Assembly: GCA_035499355.1 (NCBI GenBank)
Contig: DATJYZ010000287.1
Location: forward strand, 1 to 14,471
Direction of reading: 5' to 3'
Source of the DNA: JAEUPI01 sp035499355
GTDB lineage: Bacteria; Pseudomonadota; Gammaproteobacteria; Burkholderiales; Burkholderiaceae_C
DNA length: 14,471 nucleotides
Each line of letters begins with the position of its first letter. Within the stretch, counting starts at the first letter, position 1. This document shows positions 7,858 to 14,297 of the stretch, piece after piece. Below the pieces are notes generated by a model. It was not told where the DNA came from and made no database searches. It was given only the letters and a program-made list of their open reading frames with translations. The position numbers and the translations under genes are program-made.

Positions 7858-8826
7858 CTACAGCCAGCCGACGCGGCGGAAGCGGCGATACAGCAGCACG
7901 CACACCCCGGTGATCAGGCCCAGTGCCGCCGGATAGCCGTATTCCCACTTCAGCTCCGGCATGCGCTCGAAATTCATGCCCCAGATGCCGGCCAGCGCGG
8001 TGGCGGCGGCGAAGATGCCGGCCCACGCGGCCAGCTTCTTGGTGGTCTCGGTCTCCTCGATCGTCACCATCGACAGGTTCACCTGCGTCGCGGTGACGAT
8101 CGTCTCGCGCAGCGTGTCGAGGCTGGCGTTGATGCGCAGCAGGTGGTCGTAGACGTCGCGCAGGTACTCGCGGTTGTGCTCGCACACCATCGGCACGCGC
8201 CCGCTCCACAGCTTGCCCGACGACTCCAGCAGCGGGCTGACGACGTGCTTGACGGTCTGCACGCGCTGCTTCAGCGCGTACAGCTGCTCGATGTTGGAGC
8301 GCGCGGACCCCGGGGTGAAGATCTGCTCCTCGATGCCCTCGACCTCGGACTCCAGGGCATCGATCACCGGGAAGTAGCGGTCGACCACCGCGTCCATCAA
8401 AGCGTACAGCACGAAGCCCGGCCCGTTGCGCAGCAGCTCGGGCTCCTGCTCGGTGCGCTGGCGCACGCCGAGCAGGCTGTGCTGGCTGCGATTGCGCACC
8501 GACAGCACGAAGTTCGGTCCGGCGAAGATGTTGACCTCGCCGACGTGCAGCGTGTCGACCGCGTCGAGCTCGAGGGTGTGCAGCACGACGAACAGCGTCT
8601 TCTCGTACTCCTCGACCTTGGGCCGCTGGTGGCCATGCTTGGCGTCTTCCACCGCCAGGTCGTGGAGACCGAACTCGCTCTGCATCGTGTCGAGCTCGTC
8701 GTCGGTGGCATCGCGCAGCGCGACCCAGACGAAGCACTGCGGCCGCGCCAGGTAGTCGCTGATCTGGCGGACCTCGATGTCGGCCAGCTTCTTGCCGTCT
8801 TGGTAAGCGACACAGTTGATGAGCAT
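7858..8826 (-). CDS. corA: CorA-family magnesium/cobalt transporter
   Basis: 322 residues, normal for CorA. It has a long acidic and alpha-helical cytoplasmic domain (1-265), then TM1 (about 266-282) ending in the pore signature GMN at 283-285 (AGIWGMNFERMPEL), then TM2 (about 297-313) and a basic tail RRFRR. The periplasmic loop MPELKWEYGYP is the family form. The ATG at 8826 is the first in frame after a stop and gives the familiar MLINCVAYQDG start, although no good Shine-Dalgarno precedes it. The product is an inner-membrane homopentameric Mg2+ (Co2+, Ni2+) channel. Its position between the kdp pump genes and kdpD is unusual and suggests co-transcription with the potassium system. Confidence 0.94.
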   Translation of the reverse strand: MLINCVAYQDGKKLADIEVRQISDYLARPQCFVWVALRDATDDELDTMQSEFGLHDLAVEDAKHGHQRPKVEEYEKTLFVVLHTLELDAVDTLHVGEVNIFAGPNFVLSVRNRSQHSLLGVRQRTEQEPELLRNGPGFVLYALMDAVVDRYFPVIDALESEVEGIEEQIFTPGSARSNIEQLYALKQRVQTVKHVVSPLLESSGKLWSGRVPMVCEHNREYLRDVYDHLLRINASLDTLRETIVTATQVNLSMVTIEETETTKKLAAWAGIFAAATALAGIWGMNFERMPELKWEYGYPAALGLITGVCVLLYRRFRRVGWL

Positions 8827-8889
8827 GTCGGTGGTCGGGAGCGTGCCGTTGTATTTTGAGGCCAGATCGCGCCCGCGGCGCCGACAGCG

Positions 8890-8922
8890 GCATCGTCAGC
8901 TCCTTGGCCGCCGTGACGATGC
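8890..8922 (-). promoter_or_regulatory. Stem-loop at the end of the 42-aa ORF, upstream of corA
   Basis: A perfect 9-bp inverted repeat (GCATCGTCA at 8890-8898, TGACGATGC at 8914-8922) flanks a 15-nt loop. Read on the minus strand, the loop holds AAGGAG and the right arm holds the stop codon of the small ORF plus an ATG (8893) that is out of frame with corA. The structure could mask a ribosome-binding site, act as a processing site, or attenuate transcription between the kdp genes and corA. This is inference; no T-tract follows. Confidence 0.35.
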
Positions 8923-9024
8923 GTCCGGCCCGCGCGGCCCACGCTCCCTCAGCAACCACCATGCGAGCACCAGCGGTCCGAGCACCGCGGTCAATGCCAG
9001 CGCCACGTTCAACACATCCTCCAC
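8896..9024 (-). CDS. Small one-helix membrane protein, unrecognised (ORF B)
   Basis: Up to 42 residues from GTG 9024, 4 nt after the stop of the preceding small ORF. A better-placed start may be TTG 9012, which has GGAGG at 9018-9022 and 5-nt spacing and would give 38 residues. The N-terminal half is one membrane helix (LNVALALTAVLGPLVLAWWLL), followed by a short basic tail rich in Arg, Pro and Ser. Third codon positions are mostly G or C, with more A/T than in the neighbouring genes. I do not recognise a family. Its place in the kdp cluster and its size suggest an accessory subunit or regulator of a transporter (Kdp or CorA), but this is inference from context only. Confidence 0.45.
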   Translation of the reverse strand: MEDVLNVALALTAVLGPLVLAWWLLRERGPRGPDASSRRPRS

Positions 9025-9028
9025 GGTG

Positions 9029-9208
9029 TCACCGCGGACGGGTCGTGACCGCGTCGCGCTTGCGCGCGGTCGCCGCTGATGGCGGCGCAGTTCGGCCGCT
9101 GCGCCGGCGCCACCACGCCGCCAGCGCGCGAATGCCGAACACCGCGACCACGCTCAGCAAGAGCAACCAGACCCGCAGCATCGCCCAGGGGAACGGGTGG
9201 TGGTCCAT
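9029..9208 (-). CDS. Small one-helix membrane protein, unrecognised (ORF A)
   Basis: 59 residues from ATG 9208, 48 bp after the kdpC stop. It opens MDHHPFPWAMLRVW and continues with a single hydrophobic helix (about residues 11-32, WLLLLSVVAVFGIRALAAWW), then an Arg cluster (WWRRRSGR) and a basic, Ala/Pro-rich tail, so an N-out/C-in orientation with a cytoplasmic tail is expected. Third codon positions in the helix-coding part are almost all G or C, as in the real genes around it. No clear Shine-Dalgarno is seen (TTGGG only). It is too short and featureless to assign. The compact arrangement kdpC, ORF A, ORF B, corA argues for translation from the same message. Confidence 0.5.
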   Translation of the reverse strand: MDHHPFPWAMLRVWLLLLSVVAVFGIRALAAWWRRRSGRTAPPSAATARKRDAVTTRPR

Positions 9209-9256
9209 GGCCCAAGGGAGTCCGCGAGCGCTCGCTGGATCACGAGCCCCGAGACG

Positions 9257-9838
9257 TCAGCGCGCTGGGGCCCCATCGAGAGCCAGGTTCAGCTCGAGCA
9301 CATTGACGCGCGGCTCACCGATCACGCCGAGCAGCTTGCCCTCGGTGTGGTCGGCGATCAGCTTGCGCATCGCGTCCTCGCTGAGGCCACGCACACGGGC
9401 GACGCGACCGGACTGGTACAGCGCGGCCGCGACGCTGATGTGCGGGTCGAGCCCGCTGGCCGACGCCGTGACCAGGTCGACCGGGATCGGCGCTGCGTTG
9501 TTCGGATCGGCAGCCTTCAGCGCCTCGATGCGACCCTTGACCGCATCGATCAGCGCCGGGTTCAGCGGGCCCTGGTTGGAGCCGCCCGAGTTCGCCGCGT
9601 TGTACGGCATCGGCGAGGTCGCAGATGGCCGCCCCCAGAAGTACTTCGGATCGCTGAAGTTCTGGCCGATCAGCGACGAGCCGATCACCTGGCCCTGCGC
9701 GTCTCGCACCAGGCTGCCCGCTGCTTGGCGCGGGAACACCGCCTTGGCCAGCCCGGTGACGAGCAGCGGGTAGAGCAGGCCGGTGATCACGCTGAGCAGC
9801 ACGAACAGCGTGACGGCGGGACGAACGAGCGTTTTCAT
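9257..9838 (-). CDS. kdpC: KdpC, K+-transporting ATPase subunit C
   Basis: 193 residues, full length for KdpC. One N-terminal membrane anchor (about 8-32, VTLFVLLSVITGLLYPLLV) is followed by a periplasmic domain with the conserved LIGQNFSDPKYFWGRPSAT (56-74), YNAANSGGSN (79-88) and the near-invariant SGLDPHIS (128-135). KdpC is the chaperone-like small subunit that stabilises the KdpA-KdpB complex and affects ATP binding. The ATG at 9838 has AGAGG with 6-nt spacing and follows the kdpB stop by 10 bp. Confidence 0.97.
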   Translation of the reverse strand: MKTLVRPAVTLFVLLSVITGLLYPLLVTGLAKAVFPRQAAGSLVRDAQGQVIGSSLIGQNFSDPKYFWGRPSATSPMPYNAANSGGSNQGPLNPALIDAVKGRIEALKAADPNNAAPIPVDLVTASASGLDPHISVAAALYQSGRVARVRGLSEDAMRKLIADHTEGKLLGVIGEPRVNVLELNLALDGAPAR

Positions 9839-9848
9839 GGCATGCCTC

Positions 9849-11966
9849 TCAGGTCAGACCCACGGCGGCGAGCACGAGGTCGATCAGCTTGATGCCGATG
9901 AACGGCACGACGATGCCGCCGAGGCCGTAGATCAGCAGGTTCTTGCGCAGCAGCGCGGCCGCGCCGATCGGGCGGTAGCGCACGCCCTTGAGCGCCAGCG
10001 GGATCAGGAAGACGATGATCAGCGCGTTGAAGATCACCGCCGACAGGATCGCCGACTGCGGGCTCGCCAGCCCCATCACGTTGAGCGCCTGCAGCTGCGG
10101 GTAGGTGGTGATGAACGCCGCCGGGATGATCGCGAAGTACTTGGCGACGTCGTTGGCGATGCTGAAGGTGGTCAGCGCGCCGCGCGTCATCAGCATCTGC
10201 TTGCCGGTCTCGACCACCTCGATCAGCTTGGTCGGGTTGCTGTCGAGGTCGACCATGTTGCCGGCCTCCTTGGCGGCCTGCGTGCCGGAGTTCATCGCCA
10301 CCGCGACGTCGGCCTGCGCCAGCGCCGGCGCGTCGTTGGTGCCGTCGCCGGTCATCGCCACCAGGCGCCCCTCGGCCTGGTGCTGGCGGATCAGCGCCAG
10401 CTTGTGCTCGGGGGCGGCCTCGGCGAGGAAGTCGTCGACACCGGCCTCGGCGGCGATCGCCGCAGCCGTCAGGCGGTTGTCGCCGGTGACCATCACGGTC
10501 TTGATGCCCATGCGGCGCAGCTCGGCGAAGCGTTCCTTGATGCCGCCCTTGACGATGTCCTTCAGTTCGATCACGCCGAGCACACGCACGCCGTCGGCCA
10601 CCACCAGCGGCGTGCTGCCGCGGCGCGCCACGTCGTCGACGACGCCGTTGATCGCGGCGGGGAACGAACCCCCTTGCTGCTCGACGTGCTTGCGGATCGC
10701 GTCGGCCGCGCCCTTGCGGACCGGGCGCATCTTGGCCGCTACCGTGTCGCTGCCGACCACCTGCTGCGACTGCACGATCAGCGGCAGATCGACGCCGCTC
10801 ATGCGAGTCTGCGCCGAGAAGTGCACGAAGCGCGCGCCGAGCGACTGCACGTCGCGCTCGCGCAGGTTGTACTTCTGCTTGGCCAGCACGACGATGCTGC
10901 GGCCTTCGGGCGTCTCGTCGGCCAGCGATGCGAGCTGCGCGGCATCGGCCAGCTCCTGCTCCTTGACGCCCGCCGCGGGGATGAACGCCGCCGCTTGCCG
11001 GTTGCCCAGCGTGATGGTGCCGGTCTTGTCGAGCAGCAGCACGTCGACGTCGCCGGCGGCCTCGACCGCGCGGCCGGAGGTGGCGATCACGTTGGCCTGC
11101 ATCATGCGGCTCATGCCGGCCACGCCGATCGCCGACAGCAGGCCGGCAATCGTGGTCGGGATCAGGCACACCAGCAGCGCGATCAGCGCCGTCACCGTCA
11201 CCGGCGTACCCGCTTTGGCGACCTCGACGCTGAACAGCGAATACGGCAGCAAGGTCACCGTGACGCCGAGGAAGACGATCGTCAGCGCCACCAGCAGGAT
11301 CGTCAGCGCGATCTCGTTGGGCGTCTTGTGCCGCTTGGCGCTCTCGACCATCGCGATCATGCGGTCGACGAAGGTCTCGCCCGGGTTGACCGTGACGCGC
11401 ACGACGATCCAGTCTGACAGCACCTTGGTGCCGCCGGTCACCGCCGAGAAGTCGCCGCCGGACTCGCGGATCACGGGCGCCGATTCACCGGTGATCGCGC
11501 TCTCGTCGACCGAGGCAACGCCTTCGATCACCTCACCGTCGGCCGGGATGACGTCGCCGGCCAGCACCAGCACGACGCTGCCGCGCAGCAGCTCGCTCGA
11601 CTCGATCGGGTGCCACTTGGCGCCGTACTTCGGCTGCTCCAGCAGCTTGGCCCAGGTCTGCTTCTTCAGCGCGCGCAGCGACGCCGCCTGCGCCTTGCTG
11701 CGGCCCTCGGCAAGCGCCTCGGCGAAGTTGGCGAACAGCACGGTGAACCACAGCCACAGCGCGATCGCGAGCACGAACCCGGCGGGCGCTTCGCCCTTGC
11801 CGCCGAGGGCCTGCATCCACAGGATCGTCGTGATGATGCTGCCGACGTACACGACGAACATCACCGGGTTGCGCCACTGCACCGCGGGCGAGAGTTTCTT
11901 GAACGAGTCGACGATCGCCGGCTTCATCAGCGCAGCGTCGAACAGCCCGAAGGTCTTGCGGGTCAT
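9849..11966 (-). CDS. kdpB: KdpB, K+-transporting P-type ATPase catalytic subunit
   Basis: 705 residues, about 20 longer than E. coli KdpB. P-type ATPase motifs: actuator TGES at 159-162, phosphorylation site DKTGT with Asp313, nucleotide-binding-domain FSAQTRMSG (383-391) and KGA (418-420), MVTGDN (492-497) and hinge TGDGTND (539-545). Ser162 of TGES is conserved; in E. coli this residue is the inhibitory phosphorylation site that stops the pump at high K+. The sequence between RMSG and KGA (about 391-417) is longer than usual and accounts for much of the extra length. KdpB hydrolyses ATP in the inner membrane to drive K+ uptake through KdpA. The ATG at 11966 has GAGG upstream and lies 7 bp after the kdpA stop. 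Confidence 0.98.
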   Translation of the reverse strand: MTRKTFGLFDAALMKPAIVDSFKKLSPAVQWRNPVMFVVYVGSIITTILWMQALGGKGEAPAGFVLAIALWLWFTVLFANFAEALAEGRSKAQAASLRALKKQTWAKLLEQPKYGAKWHPIESSELLRGSVVLVLAGDVIPADGEVIEGVASVDESAITGESAPVIRESGGDFSAVTGGTKVLSDWIVVRVTVNPGETFVDRMIAMVESAKRHKTPNEIALTILLVALTIVFLGVTVTLLPYSLFSVEVAKAGTPVTVTALIALLVCLIPTTIAGLLSAIGVAGMSRMMQANVIATSGRAVEAAGDVDVLLLDKTGTITLGNRQAAAFIPAAGVKEQELADAAQLASLADETPEGRSIVVLAKQKYNLRERDVQSLGARFVHFSAQTRMSGVDLPLIVQSQQVVGSDTVAAKMRPVRKGAADAIRKHVEQQGGSFPAAINGVVDDVARRGSTPLVVADGVRVLGVIELKDIVKGGIKERFAELRRMGIKTVMVTGDNRLTAAAIAAEAGVDDFLAEAAPEHKLALIRQHQAEGRLVAMTGDGTNDAPALAQADVAVAMNSGTQAAKEAGNMVDLDSNPTKLIEVVETGKQMLMTRGALTTFSIANDVAKYFAIIPAAFITTYPQLQALNVMGLASPQSAILSAVIFNALIIVFLIPLALKGVRYRPIGAAALLRKNLLIYGLGGIVVPFIGIKLIDLVLAAVGLT

Positions 11967-11973
11967 AGTGGCC

Positions 11974-13764
11974 TCACTTCCACAGCGTCAGGTGCTCGAT
12001 CGCGGGGCCGAGGGCCAGCGCGGGCACGTAGTTCAGCAGTCCCACCAGCAGCACGGTGCCGATCAGCAGCACGATGAACAACGCGCCGTGCGTGGGCATC
12101 GTCCCCGAGGTCACCGCCAGCCGCTTCTTGGCGGCCAGCGAACCGGCGATCGCCAGCACCGGCACGATCACGCCGAAGCGGCCGAACCACATCGCCACCG
12201 CCAGCAGGCCGTTGTAGAAGGGCGTGTTGACCGAGATGCCGGCGAACGCGCTGCCGTTGTTGTTGGCCGCCGACGTGAAGGCGTACAGGATCTCCGAGAA
12301 GCCGTGCGCGCCCGGGTTGGCCACGCCGGCGCGGCCGGCGTCGGCCATCACCGCGATTGCGGTGCCGAGCAGCACCAGCAGCGGCGTGACGAGGATGGCG
12401 ATCGACGCCATCTTCATCTCGTGCGACTCGATCTTCTTGCCCAGGTACTCGGGCGTGCGGCCGATCATCAGGCCGGCGATGAACACCGCCAGGATCGCGA
12501 ACACCAGCATGCCGTACAGGCCGGTGCCGACGCCGCCGAAGATCACCTCGCCGAGCTGCATGTTGACCAGTGGCACCGCACCGCCGAGCGGCGTGTACGA
12601 GTCGTGCATGCTGTTGACGGCGCCGCACGAGGCGTCGGTGGTGATGGTGGCGAACAGCGCCGATTGCGCGATGCCGAAGCGCGCCTCCTTGCCTTCCATG
12701 TTGCCGCCCGGCTGGTCGGCCGTCGCTGCCTGGTTGACGCCGAGCGCAGTGAACTGCGGGTTGCCCTGCTCCTCGTAGTGCGTGGCGGCGAACACGCCAA
12801 CCGCGAACAGGATCGCCATCGCGGCCCATACGGTCCAGCCCTGCCGGGCGTCGCCCACCATGCGGCCGAACGTGAAACACAGCGCCGACCCGAGCAGGAA
12901 GATCGACACGATCTGCACGAAGTTCGACAGCGGCGTCGGGTTTTCGTACGGGTGCGACGAGTTGGCGTTGAAGAAGCCGCCGCCGTTGGTGCCGAGCATC
13001 TTGATCGCCAGCTGCGACGAGGCCGGGCCCATCGCCAGCGTCTGCTTGTCGCTGGTCTTGTCCTCCATCACCGGCTCGCCCTTCTCGTTCTTCAACGGCT
13101 GTCCGTCGGGGCCGTTCTTGGCCTCCTGGTACTTCACCACCTCGAGCGTCTTGGCGTCCTGGTAGGCGTCGAAATTCTGGATGCCGCCTTGCTGCACCTC
13201 GACCAGCGCGATCAGGATCGACAGCGGCAGCAGCAGCCACAGCGTGATGCGGGTCAGGTCGACCCAGGCGTTGCCGATGCTGTTGGCGCTGTGGCGCGCC
13301 AGCCCGCGGATCAGCGCGATCACCACGACGATGCCGGTGGCGGCGGAGAAGAAGTTCTGCACCGTGAGGCCGAGCATCTGCGTCAGGTAGGCCATCGTCG
13401 ACTCGCCGCCGTAGCCCTGCCAGTTGGTGTTGGTGGCGAAGCTGACCGCGGTGTTGAACGACGAATCGGGCGACACGTTGGCCATGCCCTGCGGGTTCAG
13501 CGGCAGCCACAGCTGCAACCGCTGCAGCGCATAGACGGCGAGCACGCCGAGGCCGTTGAACAGCAGGATCGCCAGCGCGTAGTGCAGCCAGCCCATCTCG
13601 GCGTCGGCCTTGATGCCGCACACGCGGTACAGCGGGCCTTCGACGCGCGCGGCCCATTGCAGCCGGCCGTCCATCAGCGCGGCGATGTAGCGGCCGAGCG
13701 GGTACGACAGTGCCAGCAGCACCACCGTGTAGATCACCAGCAGTTGCCAGGCTTGGGTGCTCAC
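11974..13764 (-). CDS. kdpA: KdpA, K+-transporting ATPase potassium-binding subunit
   Basis: 596 residues, about 40 longer than E. coli KdpA. The GTG start at 13764 overlaps the kdpF stop (GTGA) and has GGAG 8 nt upstream inside kdpF. The four selectivity-filter-like segments of this SKT-superfamily channel are present: SFATNTNWQGYGG (108-120), LGTNGGGFFNANSSHPYENPT (257-277), CGAVNSMHDSY (380-390) and AANNNGSAFAG (499-509). About ten hydrophobic helices alternate with these. The extra length is a charged segment, roughly residues 203-243, just before the second filter. KdpA takes K+ from the periplasm and passes it to KdpB. Confidence 0.98.
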   Translation of the reverse strand: MSTQAWQLLVIYTVVLLALSYPLGRYIAALMDGRLQWAARVEGPLYRVCGIKADAEMGWLHYALAILLFNGLGVLAVYALQRLQLWLPLNPQGMANVSPDSSFNTAVSFATNTNWQGYGGESTMAYLTQMLGLTVQNFFSAATGIVVVIALIRGLARHSANSIGNAWVDLTRITLWLLLPLSILIALVEVQQGGIQNFDAYQDAKTLEVVKYQEAKNGPDGQPLKNEKGEPVMEDKTSDKQTLAMGPASSQLAIKMLGTNGGGFFNANSSHPYENPTPLSNFVQIVSIFLLGSALCFTFGRMVGDARQGWTVWAAMAILFAVGVFAATHYEEQGNPQFTALGVNQAATADQPGGNMEGKEARFGIAQSALFATITTDASCGAVNSMHDSYTPLGGAVPLVNMQLGEVIFGGVGTGLYGMLVFAILAVFIAGLMIGRTPEYLGKKIESHEMKMASIAILVTPLLVLLGTAIAVMADAGRAGVANPGAHGFSEILYAFTSAANNNGSAFAGISVNTPFYNGLLAVAMWFGRFGVIVPVLAIAGSLAAKKRLAVTSGTMPTHGALFIVLLIGTVLLVGLLNYVPALALGPAIEHLTLWK

Positions 13765-13853
13765 GAGAATTTCTCCGGGTAGAGCAGGGCCACCAGCAGG
13801 TACACCAGCAGCCCCAGCGAGACGAGGATGCCCACGAGGATCATCGGGCTCAT
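13761..13853 (-). CDS. kdpF: KdpF, small K+-ATPase accessory subunit
   Basis: 30 residues: MSPM, then one membrane helix (ILVGILVSLGLLVYLLVALL) and the short tail YPEKFS, the usual KdpF pattern in which YLLVALLxPE closes the helix. The ATG at 13853 overlaps the stop of the upstream 31-aa ORF (ATGA), with AAGGAG at 13862-13867 at 8-nt spacing inside that ORF; the kdpF stop in turn overlaps the kdpA GTG. KdpF is a lipid-like stabiliser of the KdpABC complex. The longer frame running up to 13991 has no membrane-protein character and is not used. Confidence 0.9.
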   Translation of the reverse strand: MSPMILVGILVSLGLLVYLLVALLYPEKFS

Positions 13854-13945
13854 GACTTGATCTCCTTGAGCTTGTCGCAGCCGATGGCCATGCCGGCCAT
13901 CAGCAGCCAGAACAGGATGAAGAGCGCGATGTAGGCAACGTCCAT
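13850..13945 (-). CDS. 31-aa one-helix membrane peptide at head of kdp operon
   Basis: 31 residues from ATG 13945 with a strong GGAAGGA (13951-13957) at 5-nt spacing, the best ribosome-binding site of the cluster. The peptide is one hydrophobic helix (MDVAYIALFILFWLLMAGMA) followed by IGCDKLKEIKS. The aromatic helix closed by a Cys-Asp-Lys-Leu tail resembles small ORFs I associate with the start of kdp operons in other proteobacteria, though I cannot verify this here. Its TGA overlaps the kdpF start codon, so the two are probably translationally coupled. It may be a second small subunit of the pump or a leader peptide that sets translation of kdpF and kdpA. It is easily missed because of its size. 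Confidence 0.72.
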   Translation of the reverse strand: MDVAYIALFILFWLLMAGMAIGCDKLKEIKS

Positions 13946-14289
13946 GGGTGTCCTTCCAAACGACTCGGCAGTCTAGGAGGGCAGGCATCAAGACCGTGCA
14001 AATTCGGTCAGCCGCGGGATCAAGAAAGTGTCAATCACTGCTTGCCCCGTTTGCATTCTGTGTTGCGGATCGCGCCTTGCGTTGAGGCAGGTCAAGTCGA
14101 ACGTCATCCACTGACCGCGCGGCGAGGCCCGTAGCCGGCGCGAATGCCTCCAAACCGACGTGTCGGTGGGGTGATTGCGGGCGATTGTTGAATCGGCGTC
14201 ACGACTTGCGCGAGCTGTCCGCGATCGCATCGTCGCCCGCCGCCTCGGGTGGCGGTTTCCCGGCTGCGCTTCTCCCCCTGAGAGGGCTG
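13946..14289 (-). promoter_or_regulatory. Leader and probable promoter region of the kdp operon
   Basis: 344 bp without a convincing gene, between the porin stop and the first kdp ORF. On the minus strand an exact TTGACA (plus 14029-14034) could be a -35 box, but no good -10 lies 16-18 nt downstream, which fits an activator-dependent promoter. Two near-identical 10-mers, GGCATCAAGA (13984-13993) and GGGATCAAGA (14016-14025, plus-strand reading), repeat directly with 32-bp periodicity, about three helical turns, on the same DNA face. They are candidate KdpE sites. A short dyad ACCGAC-GT-GTCGGT lies at 14154-14167. Confidence 0.4.
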
Positions 14290-14297
14290 TCAGAAGC
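14268..14297 (-). terminator. Weak stem-loop over the porin stop codon
   Basis: GCTTCT and AGAAGC arms (6 bp) enclose an inner CCCT/AGGG pairing. The structure spans the TGA of the porin gene. There is no T-tract, so it may be a 3' stabilising or terminating hairpin, or chance. Confidence 0.25.

Noticed and set aside
5892..7913. Long plus-strand open frame opposite kdpD
   Set aside because: Antisense shadow rich in Arg, His, Gln and Val, with no domain; kdpD on the other strand is complete.
8845..8862. AT-rich patch (CTCAAAATACAAC on the minus strand) as a corA promoter -10
   Set aside because: No -35-like element lies at 16-18 nt upstream; I cannot support a promoter from the patch alone.
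9224..9235. 12-bp palindrome GCGAGCGCTCGC just after kdpC
   Set aside because: Perfect, but short, with no loop and no T-tract; such palindromes arise by chance in GC-rich spacers, so it is not called a terminator or operator.
10105..13782. Very long open frame on the plus strand (over 1200 codons) opposite kdpB and kdpA
   Set aside because: It is antisense to two fully conserved genes, its translation is low-complexity Ser/Thr/Ala-rich then His/Arg/Gln-rich, and long antisense frames are expected in such GC-rich DNA.
14154..14167. Dyad ACCGAC-GT-GTCGGT in the kdp leader as a terminator
   Set aside because: A 2-nt loop cannot form a good hairpin and only three T residues follow on the minus strand; mentioned only as a possible protein site.
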